Shown piece after piece: positions 15,811 through 26,500 of a DNA stretch of 64,000 nt (the stretch's first letter is position 1; each line of letters starts with the position of its first letter). This DNA is from Sphingobacterium sp. lm-10. Lineage in GTDB: Bacteria > Bacteroidota > Bacteroidia > Sphingobacteriales > Sphingobacteriaceae. The stretch lies in the NCBI RefSeq assembly GCF_023554555.1, contig NZ_JAMJWC010000003.1, positions 122,614 through 186,613 of the forward strand, read 5' to 3'. A program made the position numbers and the translations under genes. The notes beneath the pieces were generated by a model that did not search any database, had not been told where the DNA came from, and worked only from the letters and a program-made list of their open reading frames with translations.

Positions 15811-16562
15811 AAATACTCATCGTTGAAGACGAAAAACCGAATGCAGACCGCTTAAAGCGACTAATTAAAGAGCTTAGGCCGAGAGCCGAAGTGATTGGTG
15901 TATTGGAATGCGTTTCCGAAACACTGGATTGGTTAGCAGCCAATGCCTGCCCAGATGTTATGCTGATGGATGTGCGATTATCCGACGGATTGAGTTTTGA
16001 AATTTTAGAACGCAAACCAATTGATTGTCCTATTATTTTTACCACAGCGTATGACGAGTATGCAGTACGTGCTTTCAAACACAACAGCATTGATTATTTG
16101 CTAAAACCTGTGGAGAAAGAAGAACTGTCTGCCGCGTTGGAGAAATTGGAATCTCAGCAACATCCGAGTGTATTAAACCAGCATGCTTTAGATGATTTGA
16201 TCCACTTCTTTCAACCTAAGCCTTTTCGCAAGCGTTTTTTACTTCCCTATAAGGATGGGTATAAATCCATCTTAGTGCAGGATGTCATTTATTTTTATTC
16301 CGAATGGAAAATTACAAGAGCACGTCTTTCAGATGGTAGTGAGGAAGTGATTCCTTTAACGATGGAAGAGTTAGAGCAACAGGTGGATTCTTCGGTTTTC
16401 TTCCGCGCTAATCGTCAGTTCATCGTATGTGTCGATGCTATAGGTCAAGTGCATAATTATTTCAATGGTAAGCTTAAAGTAGATATTAAACAGAATCCAG
16501 CATTAGAGGTGATCATCAGCCGCGAAAAGGCATCCCTATTTAAAAATTGGTTGAATTATTAA
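15807..16562 (+). CDS. LytTR-family response regulator
   Basis: A two-component regulator of 251 residues. The receiver covers residues 1-120 with acidic residues at 7-9 (VEDE), phospho-acceptor Asp55 (LMDVRL) and Lys near 100 (LLKPVEKEE). A LytTR DNA-binding domain covers residues 145-250 (FLLPYKDGYKSILVQDVIYF, then FFRANRQFIV). It overlaps the kinase gene by four bases. LytTR proteins bind pairs of direct repeats; the 150-bp gap before the efflux operon contains repeated ATTTAC elements that might serve. That site assignment is tentative. Confidence 0.94.
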   Translation: MKILIVEDEKPNADRLKRLIKELRPRAEVIGVLECVSETLDWLAANACPDVMLMDVRLSDGLSFEILERKPIDCPIIFTTAYDEYAVRAFKHNSIDYLLKPVEKEELSAALEKLESQQHPSVLNQHALDDLIHFFQPKPFRKRFLLPYKDGYKSILVQDVIYFYSEWKITRARLSDGSEEVIPLTMEELEQQVDSSVFFRANRQFIVCVDAIGQVHNYFNGKLKVDIKQNPALEVIISREKASLFKNWLNY

Positions 16563-16677
16563 TAATTCACTATTCATTCAAAATAAGCCGTTACTTCAGA
16601 ATCCTTAGGGTATCGCTTGAGTACCCAAATTTTACACTTCGGTAAACTTGGCTGACATTTACATTTACCTATTTACT

Positions 16678-16685
16678 TAATTTTG
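16678..16685 (+). promoter_or_regulatory. Promoter box of the RND efflux operon
   Basis: TAATTTTG matches TAnnTTTG; no TTG at the usual distance was found, which fits an activator-dependent promoter. It is preceded by three ATTTAC copies (16657-16677) and a GGGTA/TACCC repeat (16608-16626). It places the transcription start near 16692 and so supports the ATG at 16710 for the first gene. Confidence 0.4.
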
Positions 16686-16709
16686 CATTTCAAAATAGAA
16701 TTTTACGAT

Positions 16710-17849
16710 ATGAAAAAGCGTATCCTCGCGAACAGAATAATGATGATCTTCACATGGGGTCTGGCCACTTTTGGAATTTTGATATCCTGCGGAACGAAAG
16801 AAGAATCAGCACCAGCACCGGCCACGCCCGATGTTGACTTTCTAGCATTGCATTCCGGGTCAGCACAGGTAGAAAAGAGATACCCAGGATCGATTGAAGG
16901 AATTGTAAATGTAGATATCAAAGCTCAGGTGAGCGGTTATCTGGATCAGATCTTTGTGCAGGAAGGTGGATATGTGCAGAAAGGACAATCGCTGTTTCGC
17001 ATTAAAGCCGATGTGTTCAACGAGCAAGTAAACAGCAGCCGCGCAGTATACGAGGCCGCATTGGCAGCAGAGCAGAGTGCCAAGATTGAATTAGAGAAAG
17101 TACGGCCTTTGGTTGCCGGCAAGGTCTACACGGAGTTGCAGCTTGAAGCAGCAGAGGCCACTTATGCCGCGGCTAAAGCGCAGGTGTCTCAGGCTCGTTC
17201 TGCACTCGGATCTTCCGAGATCAATGCCGACTTCAGCTTGATCAAAGCGCCGGTAAGTGGTTATATAGGTCGTATTCCTAAGCGTATTGGTAATCTGGTA
17301 ACCCCTAATGATGCTACGCCTATGACAACGCTGTCGGAGATCAACGAAGTTAATGTCTATTTTTCCCTAACGGAAGCAGATTTTATCGCTTTTGTAAAGG
17401 ACAGTAAAACCGATCAGGGGATCGATGCCGTGAAATTCATTATGGCAGATGGTACTACCTATACGCATCCGGGGCGATTGGAAATAGCCAGTGGAAATAT
17501 TGATCGTACCACGGGTAGCATCGCAATGAAAGCCACGTTCCCAAATCCGGATAAAGCTTTACGCTCGGGCGGTGCCGGAAAGGTAATCCTGACGCGAACC
17601 ATTGCTGATGCGCTGACCATTCCAATGGCTAGTGTGCGCGATATTCAAGACCGCTTCTTCGTGTTCTCCTTGGCAGACAGCAATAAGGTCGTGATGAAGC
17701 CAATAGATATCACCGGCAAGTCGGGCAACAATTATATTGTGAAATCCGGACTCAAGCAAGGTGAAAAAATAGCCCTAAACCGGATTGATGTGCTCAATGA
17801 AGGCATGGTGGTGGAGCCAACCCTTGCGGCAGACACGCTCAAAAATTAG
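16710..17849 (+). CDS. RND efflux periplasmic adaptor (membrane fusion protein)
   Basis: Links the inner-membrane pump to the outer-membrane channel. The protein has 379 residues from the start at 16710 (MKKRILANR). An in-frame ATG at 16683 is rejected because a promoter box overlaps it. A lipoprotein signal ends in GILISC near residue 27. The lipoyl-like halves are IKAQVSGYLDQIFVQEGGYVQ and FSLIKAPVSGYIGRI, separated by an alpha-hairpin of about 70 residues. Beta-barrel and membrane-proximal domains follow. It opens a three-gene efflux operon directly after a LytS/LytTR pair. The substrate cannot be told. Confidence 0.93.
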   Translation: MKKRILANRIMMIFTWGLATFGILISCGTKEESAPAPATPDVDFLALHSGSAQVEKRYPGSIEGIVNVDIKAQVSGYLDQIFVQEGGYVQKGQSLFRIKADVFNEQVNSSRAVYEAALAAEQSAKIELEKVRPLVAGKVYTELQLEAAEATYAAAKAQVSQARSALGSSEINADFSLIKAPVSGYIGRIPKRIGNLVTPNDATPMTTLSEINEVNVYFSLTEADFIAFVKDSKTDQGIDAVKFIMADGTTYTHPGRLEIASGNIDRTTGSIAMKATFPNPDKALRSGGAGKVILTRTIADALTIPMASVRDIQDRFFVFSLADSNKVVMKPIDITGKSGNNYIVKSGLKQGEKIALNRIDVLNEGMVVEPTLAADTLKN

Positions 17850-17886
17850 TATCTATCTCTAAACATAGTATAAAGCAATAGTATCC

Positions 17887-20800
17887 ATGATACGAGGAAT
17901 AATCGACCGGCCCGTGTTGGCGACGGTCATATCAGTCATATTTGTCATCCTGGGAGTGATTGGTCTTTTGCGTTTACCGCAGACCCGGTTTCCAGATATA
18001 GCGCCGCCTACGGTGCAGGTGTCAGGAAGTTATCCTGGCGGAAATAGTGAGACCGTGTTGCGCTCGGTCGTAACACCATTGGAAGAACAAATCAATGGGG
18101 TGGAGGATATGGAATACATCACTTCCACAGCCAGTAATGATGGAACTTTTTCCGTGCGTGTTGTCTTCAAGCAGGGCGTAGATCCGGATCAGGCAGCAGT
18201 AAATGTGCAGAATCGTGTGCAACAAGCTACGCCGATCCTGCCGCAGGAGGTGATTCGAATGGGGTTAACGACTTCGAAGCAGCAAAACAGCATGATTATG
18301 ATCTTCAGTATATACACCGAAGATAATGATCGGTACGATGAGCTTTTTCTGCAAAATTATGCCAATATCAACCTGATACCACAAATCAAACGGGTGCCGG
18401 GAGTGGGGCAAGCACAGGTTTTTGGGGCAAAAGATTATTCGATGCGCGTGTGGTTAAATCCGCAAAAGATGTTTAGTTACAATCTGGTGCCCGACGATGT
18501 GACAGCGGCTATTGCTAAACAGAGTTTGGAGTCGGCGCCCGGAAAGCTGGGGGAAGAGTCGGAAGCAGCACTCGAATATGTAATTCGGTATAAAGGAAAG
18601 AAAACACAGCCCGAGGAGTACGAAAACATCGTCGTGAAACGAAATGGTACAGATCTGGTACGGTTAAAAGACGTGGCTCGGGTAGAGTTCGGATCCATTA
18701 GTTACAGTGGCGATAATCGTTTCAATGGTAAGAATGCCGTCACTATTGCCATTCTGCAAACTTCTGGTTCCAATGCCAACGAGATTGAAATTGGCGTGCG
18801 AGAAGAGTTAGCGAATGCCGCTAAAAGATTCCCTCCGGGTATCAACCAAAGCAGCTTGATGAGTACCAAAGAACGCTTGGACGAGGCAACGGGGCAAGTT
18901 AAATCTACTTTGATCGAAGCCTTTTTGCTGGTATTCGTAGTGGTTTTTCTTTTTCTTCAAGATTGGAGGTCTACTATTATTCCTGCCATTGCAGTTCCAG
19001 TGGCTATTGTGGGTACTTTCTTCTTTTTGTTAGCCTTTGGTTTTACCATCAACATCCTCACCTTATTTGCACTCGTGCTGGCGATTGGTATTGTCGTCGA
19101 TGATGCGATTGTCGTTGTCGAGGCAGTACATGGTAAACTGGAAAGTTCTACCATGAACGCGCGGGAAGCAACACATAGTGCGATGAGCGAAATCACCGGT
19201 GCCGTAATTTCCATTACTTTGGTGATGTCCGCGGTATTTATTCCGATCGGTTTTATGACCGGATCATCCGGAATATTTTACAAGCAGTTTGCCTATACCT
19301 TAGCGATCGCGATTATCATATCGGCCATTAACGCCTTGACATTGACTCCTGCGCTGTGTGCTTTATTGTTGAAAAATCAACATCACGGCGACGAAGACGA
19401 GGGCAAAAAAGCAGGATTTGGAGGCCGTTTTTTCAAAGCTTTCAATACCAGTTTCCACCACATGACAAATCGTTATGTCGTCGGCGTACAATTTTTGGCT
19501 AAACGAAAATGGCTGGCTACCGGTTTTATCGCGTTGATTACGGCAGGAGCGATTTATATCATGAATAGTACTTCCCGCAGCTTTGTGCCGATGGAGGATG
19601 ATAATTTCATCGTCTATAGTTTGAGTATGCCTCCAGGTACTGCGCTAGATCGTACTACGGTAGTGGCAGAGAAGATCAACGCTCTTCTGATGGATATGGA
19701 AGCGGTAGAGAGTAATTCGGGTATTACGGGTTTCAATATCTTGAGTAATAGTGCTGGACCAGCCTATGCGATGGGATTTGTCAAATTAAAAAACAAGAAG
19801 GATCGGGGTGAGATCAACGATATCGATGAGATCTTGGGTATCATTTCAGCCAAATTTGCTGGGGTAAAAGAGGGTACTATCATGGCTTTCCGCTCGCCGC
19901 CGGTAGATGGATATGGAATGACCTCGGGAGCGGAGTTGGTATTACAAGATCGCATGGGCAATAACCCGACTGCTTTGAAAGAAAGAGCAGATGAAGTGAT
20001 TGGACAGATTATGCAACAACCCGGTGTACAGTATGCGTATACGATGTTTAGAGCTGATTTTCCACAATTCGAATTAGAAGTGGATGAAGATAAAGCCGCC
20101 CAAATTGGGGTTGATGTCAGCGCTATGTTAGGCGCAATACAAACCTATTTTGCAGGAGATCAGTCGTTGAACTTCACTCGTTTTGGTAAGTTTTACCGCG
20201 TTAACATCAAAGCCGATGGTATTTTTAGAACAGATGAAGAAGCTTTCAATGAAATCTTTGTACGCAATGACGTGGGAGAGATGGTACCTGTTAAATCCAT
20301 GGTAACCTTGAACAAAGTGTATGGTCCGGAGTCCGTCAACCGCTACAACTTATACAATTCGGTCACTATTAATGTCGTAGCCAATCCAGGGACGAGTAAT
20401 GGGGCGATCATGGATGATTTAGAGAAAAATGTATTGAGCAAATTGCCTGGCGATTACAGTTTTGAGTGGACTGGCTTAAGTTTAGAAGAGAAATCGGCGG
20501 GTAATCAAACGCTGGTCATTCTGATGCTAAGTATTCTCTTTGTTTACTTTTTGCTCTCTGCACAGTACGAAAGCTATCTATTGCCATTGGCCGTATTACT
20601 TTCTATTCCAACCGGTATACTAGGCGCATTCTTAGGTATACGGGCGATAGGATTAGATAATAATATTTACGTGCAGGTAGGTCTCATCATGCTAATTGGA
20701 TTATTAGCCAAGAATGCTATTTTGATTGTGGAGTTTGCGGTACAGCGACGCAAAGCGGGCCTCTCTATCTTGGAGTCGGCACTAGAAGGATCCAGAGCTC

Positions 20801-21033
20801 GGCTTCGCCCGATTATCATGACATCTCTCGCATTTATTGCAGGTATGATTCCTTTGATGCTCGCTACAGGCGGTTCAGCTTCGGGAAATAAGTCGATTAG
20901 TACTGGAGCTGCTATGGGCATGTTGAGCGGTGTAATATTAGGGGTTTTCGTCATTCCAATATTGTACATTTTCTTCCAATACCTACAGGAGTTGGTTTCA
21001 GGAAAACCTAAAGTTACACCTACAAAAGATTAA
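17887..21033 (+). CDS. RND efflux pump inner-membrane transporter, HAE1/AcrB family
   Basis: A proton-driven exporter of hydrophobic and amphiphilic compounds, 1048 residues as usual for AcrB. It has one N-terminal membrane helix, a large porter loop, helices TM2-6 from about residue 340 (FLLVFVVVFLFLQDWRST), a second porter loop and TM8-12 from about residue 875. The proton-relay Asp pair lies in GIVVDDAIVVVEAV, and the TM10 Lys lies in LLAKNAILIVEFAV. GSSGIFYKQFAYTLA and other HAE1 signatures are present. It starts 37 bp after the adaptor gene and ends 4 bp before the outer-membrane factor. Confidence 0.96.
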   Translation: MIRGIIDRPVLATVISVIFVILGVIGLLRLPQTRFPDIAPPTVQVSGSYPGGNSETVLRSVVTPLEEQINGVEDMEYITSTASNDGTFSVRVVFKQGVDPDQAAVNVQNRVQQATPILPQEVIRMGLTTSKQQNSMIMIFSIYTEDNDRYDELFLQNYANINLIPQIKRVPGVGQAQVFGAKDYSMRVWLNPQKMFSYNLVPDDVTAAIAKQSLESAPGKLGEESEAALEYVIRYKGKKTQPEEYENIVVKRNGTDLVRLKDVARVEFGSISYSGDNRFNGKNAVTIAILQTSGSNANEIEIGVREELANAAKRFPPGINQSSLMSTKERLDEATGQVKSTLIEAFLLVFVVVFLFLQDWRSTIIPAIAVPVAIVGTFFFLLAFGFTINILTLFALVLAIGIVVDDAIVVVEAVHGKLESSTMNAREATHSAMSEITGAVISITLVMSAVFIPIGFMTGSSGIFYKQFAYTLAIAIIISAINALTLTPALCALLLKNQHHGDEDEGKKAGFGGRFFKAFNTSFHHMTNRYVVGVQFLAKRKWLATGFIALITAGAIYIMNSTSRSFVPMEDDNFIVYSLSMPPGTALDRTTVVAEKINALLMDMEAVESNSGITGFNILSNSAGPAYAMGFVKLKNKKDRGEINDIDEILGIISAKFAGVKEGTIMAFRSPPVDGYGMTSGAELVLQDRMGNNPTALKERADEVIGQIMQQPGVQYAYTMFRADFPQFELEVDEDKAAQIGVDVSAMLGAIQTYFAGDQSLNFTRFGKFYRVNIKADGIFRTDEEAFNEIFVRNDVGEMVPVKSMVTLNKVYGPESVNRYNLYNSVTINVVANPGTSNGAIMDDLEKNVLSKLPGDYSFEWTGLSLEEKSAGNQTLVILMLSILFVYFLLSAQYESYLLPLAVLLSIPTGILGAFLGIRAIGLDNNIYVQVGLIMLIGLLAKNAILIVEFAVQRRKAGLSILESALEGSRARLRPIIMTSLAFIAGMIPLMLATGGSASGNKSISTGAAMGMLSGVILGVFVIPILYIFFQYLQELVSGKPKVTPTKD

Positions 21034-21037
21034 AACG

Positions 21038-22453
21038 ATGAGACAGCTAACAAAATCCGTTCTGTCCGTCATGGCGATAGCCATTGTGCTGACGTCGTGC
21101 CAGGTAGGACGCAACTATGCAAGACCAGAATTGGACTTGCCAGAAAATTATAGAGAAGAGATCTCGGGAGTGACTGCTGATAGCGTATTATTACCTTTGA
21201 ACATATTTTTTAAGGATAAGATTCTGTTATCCTTAATCGATAGGGCATTGGAACATAACAACGATATTATGGTGGCCAAGTTGTCCATGGATCAGTTAGA
21301 GTTAACGTACAAACAAGCCAAACTGCAACTGCTGCCCACGCTGGATTTAGCGGTTGGAGCAAATAGAATGTGGCTTTCGCGTAACTCCCTAAATGGTTCA
21401 TTGAGCGAACAGTTTTTGGGCACTCCCTACATGGATGATTATACGGCGACACTTCGGCTTTCCTGGGAAGCAGATATATGGGGCAAAGTACCGATGCAAC
21501 GTGAAGGTGCATGGGCTAGTTATTTTGCGCAGCGAGAGAATATGAATGCGCTGAAAACCCGAATTGTAGCGCAGGTAGCACAGGCTTATTATTCCCTCAT
21601 CACGTTAGATGAACAGCTGAAGGTGGCGCAACGTAATGTCGCGCTGGGAGACAGCACCTTGGCGATGATAAGGCTACAATATCAATCTGCTATGACCAGT
21701 TCTTTGGCTTTAGATCAAGCAGAAGCCCAAAAGAAGACCGCTGAACTGTTGATTCCTCTGGCTAAACAAAATATAGCCATACAGGAAAATGCGATCAATA
21801 TCCTATGTGGTAGTTTTCCTTCTGCGTTGGAACGTGCGGGCAGCCTGAAGGCAGCCATGCCCGAAGAATTTTTCGATACCGGCGTGCCGGCGTTATTGCT
21901 CAGCAGGCGACCGGATGTGAAAGCGGCAGAATATGCTATCATCAGCGCAAATGCGCAAACAGGATTGGCTAAGGCAGCGATGTATCCTGCTTTAAGTCTG
22001 ACGCCTTCAATCGGTGTCAATTCCTTTCGGTTCAACACTTGGTTTGACTTACCCGGTTCGATTGTGAAGACGGTAGCGGGGAATTTAACGCAACCCATTT
22101 TTCAAAAAAGAGAGTTGAAAACGGCTTACGAGATTGCTCAGATCGAGCAAGAAAAAGCAGCTGTCCAATTTCGACAATCGGTGTTGACGGCAGTAGGAGA
22201 GGTTTCGGATGCGTTAGCCATGTCTAACCATGCAGATGAACGTCTCGTATTAGTCGAAGCGAAGAAAAGCTACTTAGACAAGGCAACCAACGATGCTTTG
22301 CTTCTGTACCGAAGCAGTATGGCGACCTATCTTGAAGTCATCACGGCGCAGAATAGCGCGTTGGAAAATGAACTGGAAGCCATTAACATCAAGCGTGAAA
22401 AATTACAAGCGATCACGGATTTGTATCGTGCCCTAGGCGGTGGAGTAGAATAA
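21038..22453 (+). CDS. Outer-membrane efflux lipoprotein, NodT/OprM family
   Basis: The TolC-like channel of the pump, 471 residues. The lipoprotein signal ends in VLTSC (Cys near residue 22) and is followed by VGRNYARPELDLP, typical of the NodT type. Two outer-membrane efflux repeats show the family patterns NDIMVAKLSMDQLELTYK and RRPDVKAAEYAIISANAQTG. It completes the tripartite system and is separated from the transporter gene by only 4 bp. A strong hairpin follows its stop codon. Confidence 0.94.
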   Translation: MRQLTKSVLSVMAIAIVLTSCQVGRNYARPELDLPENYREEISGVTADSVLLPLNIFFKDKILLSLIDRALEHNNDIMVAKLSMDQLELTYKQAKLQLLPTLDLAVGANRMWLSRNSLNGSLSEQFLGTPYMDDYTATLRLSWEADIWGKVPMQREGAWASYFAQRENMNALKTRIVAQVAQAYYSLITLDEQLKVAQRNVALGDSTLAMIRLQYQSAMTSSLALDQAEAQKKTAELLIPLAKQNIAIQENAINILCGSFPSALERAGSLKAAMPEEFFDTGVPALLLSRRPDVKAAEYAIISANAQTGLAKAAMYPALSLTPSIGVNSFRFNTWFDLPGSIVKTVAGNLTQPIFQKRELKTAYEIAQIEQEKAAVQFRQSVLTAVGEVSDALAMSNHADERLVLVEAKKSYLDKATNDALLLYRSSMATYLEVITAQNSALENELEAINIKREKLQAITDLYRALGGGVE

Positions 22454-22456
22454 TAA

Positions 22457-22490
22457 TCCATGCTGTCGTGCGATAGCACGACAGCATGGA
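22457..22490. terminator. 15-bp perfect hairpin after the efflux operon
   Basis: TCCATGCTGTCGTGC, the loop GATA and the exact complement. It begins 4 bases after the outer-membrane factor stop. There is no T run, so it may stabilise the mRNA 3' end or act as a factor-dependent terminator rather than a classical one. Confidence 0.5.
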
Positions 22491-22538
22491 AATTCAAAAT
22501 ATATGGACTATCTTTAGACAACCAGTAATTGATAAGAT

Positions 22539-23417
22539 ATGTCTAATATTGATTTTATACACGAGGAAAAGGCGGCCGATATTGGCAATTTTCTTGTCGG
22601 AAGATTATTGCCATTCCGTCAGAAGAGATCTATAGGGCCTTTTGTATTTATAGATCATATGGGGCCTGCCTGTCTGGCAGATCACGAAAACTTAGATGTT
22701 GGCCCACATCCGCATATTGGGCTTTCCACGTTAACGTATTTGTTCGATGGTGCTATTTTTCACCGAGATAGTATTGGAACCGCTATGGAGATTACCCCGG
22801 GTGCGGTCAATTGGATGACATCTGGGAAAGGCGTCGTCCATTCCGAACGTACTCCAAAACATTTGCGCACGAAAGATAAATACATGCATGGGCTGCAGAT
22901 CTGGGTGGCATTGCCTAAAGAACTGGAATTTATGGATCCGGAGTTTCATCATACGGAAGCAAAGGATATCCCTGCTTGGGAAGACGATAATGCCAGCTAT
23001 AAATTAATCGCTGGGGAAGCTTTCGGCAGTAGATCTCCAGTACCTGTATATAGCAAGTTGTACATGCTGGAGATAAAGTCGAAACACGATACATTAATTG
23101 ATATCCGTGGCGAGTTGTATGGAGAAAGCGGCTTGTACATTCTGGAGGGAGAGATTGAAAGTGGAGAGCACGCTTATGGGCCAAAACAAATTCTGATTAC
23201 CAAGGATGCTCACTTGTGTACATTTAGTATGAAAGCCAACACTACAGTGTATATTTTTGGTGGTGAACCATTTCCCGAAGAACGCTTTATCTCCTGGAAT
23301 TTTGTGGCCACCAGCAAAGAGATTTTGGATCAAGCGAAGCAAGATTGGGTAGACCACAAATTTCCCGCCGTGCCTGGCGACGATGGTTATGTGCCTTTAC
23401 CTGGGGCATCTAAGTAA
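22539..23417 (+). CDS. Pirin family protein
   Basis: A bicupin metalloprotein of 292 residues. The iron ligands of pirin are kept in PHPHIGLSTLTYLF (two His) and GVVHSERTP (His, Glu). N-terminal FVFIDHMGP and the C-terminal segment FPAVPGDDGYVPLPG are typical. Bacterial pirins include quercetinase-like dioxygenases and proteins that modulate central metabolism; which role applies cannot be seen. A near-consensus TATCTTTA box precedes it at 22509-22516. A decayed copy of the same C-terminal end lies 6.2 kb downstream, past the giant alpha-2-macroglobulin gene. Confidence 0.93.
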   Translation: MSNIDFIHEEKAADIGNFLVGRLLPFRQKRSIGPFVFIDHMGPACLADHENLDVGPHPHIGLSTLTYLFDGAIFHRDSIGTAMEITPGAVNWMTSGKGVVHSERTPKHLRTKDKYMHGLQIWVALPKELEFMDPEFHHTEAKDIPAWEDDNASYKLIAGEAFGSRSPVPVYSKLYMLEIKSKHDTLIDIRGELYGESGLYILEGEIESGEHAYGPKQILITKDAHLCTFSMKANTTVYIFGGEPFPEERFISWNFVATSKEILDQAKQDWVDHKFPAVPGDDGYVPLPGASK

Positions 23418-23501
23418 GTAGGCCAGCCTGTTTTTTATCGCTAGTTTAAAAAAGCTGTTTTAATCTGTAAAGGCACGTTCTGATGCTTGTACAGAAAATA
23501 A

Positions 23502-23534
23502 ATTAGGTGTCACAGAAATTAGGTGACACCTAAT
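23502..23534. terminator. Inverted repeat between the pirin and alpha-2-macroglobulin genes
   Basis: A 12-bp stem ATTAGGTGTCAC/GTGACACCTAAT lies between convergent genes. On the minus strand it is followed by TTTATTTTCTG, so it most likely ends the macroglobulin transcript. Confidence 0.65.
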
Positions 23535-23542
23535 GATCGTTA

Positions 23543-26500
23543 CTAATCGCGAATGGTTAGTCTCACATTTTCCGACCTTGCATTTATCGTAGGGACATAC
23601 ATACACTCGATTTGAGTGATGCCGCTACTAAATGTTCCATTGTTATTTGTTTTTACTTCGTATTCATAGACATGTTGACCTTTCGGAAGGTAGTCGAAAA
23701 AATAGTTGGTGGACGCATCCTTGATGGTGAAGTAATACCCTTTCCTGAATTGGTAACCAGACGGTTGATAGATTGGTTCAAACCCGGAAGCTCTACTGTC
23801 ACGAAGGTGCACGTAGCTAAGTGGTGCATTGTTTACCACCGTGAGCTGCACTTTAATATTGTCCCCTTTTTTGAACGAGGTCGTTTCTTCCCATTCTGTT
23901 CCATTCTTCACCAAGAATTTTTTGGATACCGAGAGTTCGCTTTTTTGCTTTTGCACCTTATCTAGTGGCAAAAAGTATTGATGATAGATGCCACCGTATA
24001 TTTTCCGGTTGTTCGTGTTCAAAATCTGAATAGTGCGGTCTTTTACCAATTGTTCAGGACTTAAGGTGGTGCTTATTTGTCCCAAGACTTTATTCTCAAC
24101 TACGGCAAGCGTGTCATCTATTTCGATGGTAACCGCATTATCTAACACAAAATCTCTAGGATCATTGGCTAAGAGCAACGCATATACGGCATCTACCGTG
24201 TTCCAGGTTGTTTGCCAATTGCTTTGCTGTTTATTGTAGTAAATCCATTGGGTAATTTGCTCTAGCTTCGAAGAATCCAACTGCTGGTACGCTTCTACCA
24301 TGTAGCTTTGTAAACTCATGCTATTATAATGCGCCGTATTACTCTCCCAATAAGTTCCCCGATCTTTATCATGAATCGCTTCCTGGGTTATCCGATTTTT
24401 GACCTCTATGCTGGCAATGCGATAGTCGTATGAGGCATTGATCAACCAAGCTTTTGCCGCCAAACCCGCGGGTTGATTAGCGGTGTACGTGGCAGTCAGA
24501 TCAATGTGTTTACGGAGTTGCTCAACCTGTGCAGCGGGTAACACTTGTCGATCATTCCACAGGGAACGAGTATATAGGTAATCAAGCACCAGGTTTGTGG
24601 CTGCTTTTGACCCATAAATGGCGGTGTCTTGATCTGCGAATTGCATGATTTTTTCGCTAATACCCTGAATAGACGGGTTGATTAGTTTTGCATCCAATTT
24701 GTTGACCTTACCAAATATCTCCAACAGTCGTAAGGAAATGCTTAGGTCGGATTTACCACCTTCAAACCAGCTGAAAGCACCATTTTCCATTTGATTTCCT
24801 GTTAATTTTCGTTCTAGTAGCAGAATTTCCGACTCGAGATCACTGTTAAAAAGGGTAGCCAATGACCTCACTTTTTGCCTGTCATTTTGTATCTGTCGCA
24901 CCCAAGGCATTTCCGTAATAAGTAGTTCGCTCAGATTGCTGTTGCTTTCTAGTTTGGACTCTGTGTCGTCAGGATCAGGCCTGCTAAAATAGGTAGCAAT
25001 AGCGGGATATTTTTTGTTGATGTACTGTATCATCTTCAACCCGTACCATTTACTAGCTATTTGTTCGTTACACTCGTAAGGGTAGTTTTTCAGGTAATCC
25101 AAAGCGGAGATGATTTCCAAAATTGGATTGCTTTGTACTTGGATCTTTGCCTGTAAATTGTCTTTGTCCTTTGCCTGAATGATTAAGTCCTGGCTTTGGT
25201 CCTTATCCAACATGATTTTTTTAGTATCTGTAATCAAGATACGATTTGGCAAAATCGCCAGTTCATGTATCTCTCCGTCTGAAAACTCTGCGGTAGCGGC
25301 CACTACTTTAAGTTGTACGACGGCGTAGCCTTTTGGCACGGTCAAGGTCCATGATGCGGTGTAGTTTTGTTTCGGTTGAGTGGTGAAATCGCGTTTTCCA
25401 TTATCCGTCAGGAATGCCGAAGAAATAGTTGCATTCGTTTCGGGGTCAATGATTTCTAGTCGTGCGGAGCCATTTTGAATAAGCTCGCTGAGGTTTTGAA
25501 TGTCCGATTTGATCACAATTTCGTCACCCTCCCGCAGGAATCGTGGTAGGTTTGGACGTACCATCAATTCTTTTTGCGTCCGAGTGTAGAAAGATGCAGC
25601 GCCGGCCATCAGGTTTTCAGTATGCGCAAAGAGCATCAATCTCCAGCGAGTCATCGCCTCAGGACTGTCAAAAGTAAAGGTGGTGTTTCCATCTTTGTCA
25701 GTTAGCAGATCGGGATAGAAAAATGCGGTTTCCTGTAGATTTGCACGCGCCTGTACTTCATTAAGTTTATTTTCACTTTCAAAACCCTCTTTCGTCGTGA
25801 TGACCAACACACCGTTGGCTGCACGAGCACCGTAAAGGGCTGTAGCTTCACCACCATTTAAGATAGTCATCTCATGCACGCTGTCGGCATCAAGACTATT
25901 GTGATCAAAGCCATTCACCACTAAACCATCGACGATTACGAGTTGCTGTTGGCTAGGGGTAGATGTGGTGTTGTTTCCACGAATCATTATCCCAGAGGCT
26001 TGACTTTCCACTCTTTTAGCCGCAAAGTCGCCCATCGGTGCTGCACCTCCTGAGGAGGCCATGTATTGTTTACGATGTGTTCCATACATGAGATTTTGTG
26101 TGTGCATTAGGCCGTAGTCGCGGAAGTTTGGCGAACGGACAAAGATATCGTAGGAGGGGGGTGGGGTTTGGAAGAGCGTATTACTCCATGCTTTACGAGT
26201 GAAATTGTTTAGTGTCCAACCTGAATAAACTTGATACCACTGCCGATACTGTCCGCTGGGGAATGCATCAGGGAATTGATGATCGGCAAACTGATCTAGC
26301 GCCGTATCGTACATAGTGGCTAATAATTCGCTTTCAACGGCTTTGTCTTTGTTTTTGACCGTGAAGCTCCACGTTTCTTTTTGTCCCGGTGTTATTTTGT
26401 CGCGAAAGGTTTTGAGCTGTATATCCAAGGATTTGTCGGCTTTACTGAGTGGGATGTCTGCGCGACGATTTATCATTTTATTTTCATGGATCATCATCAC

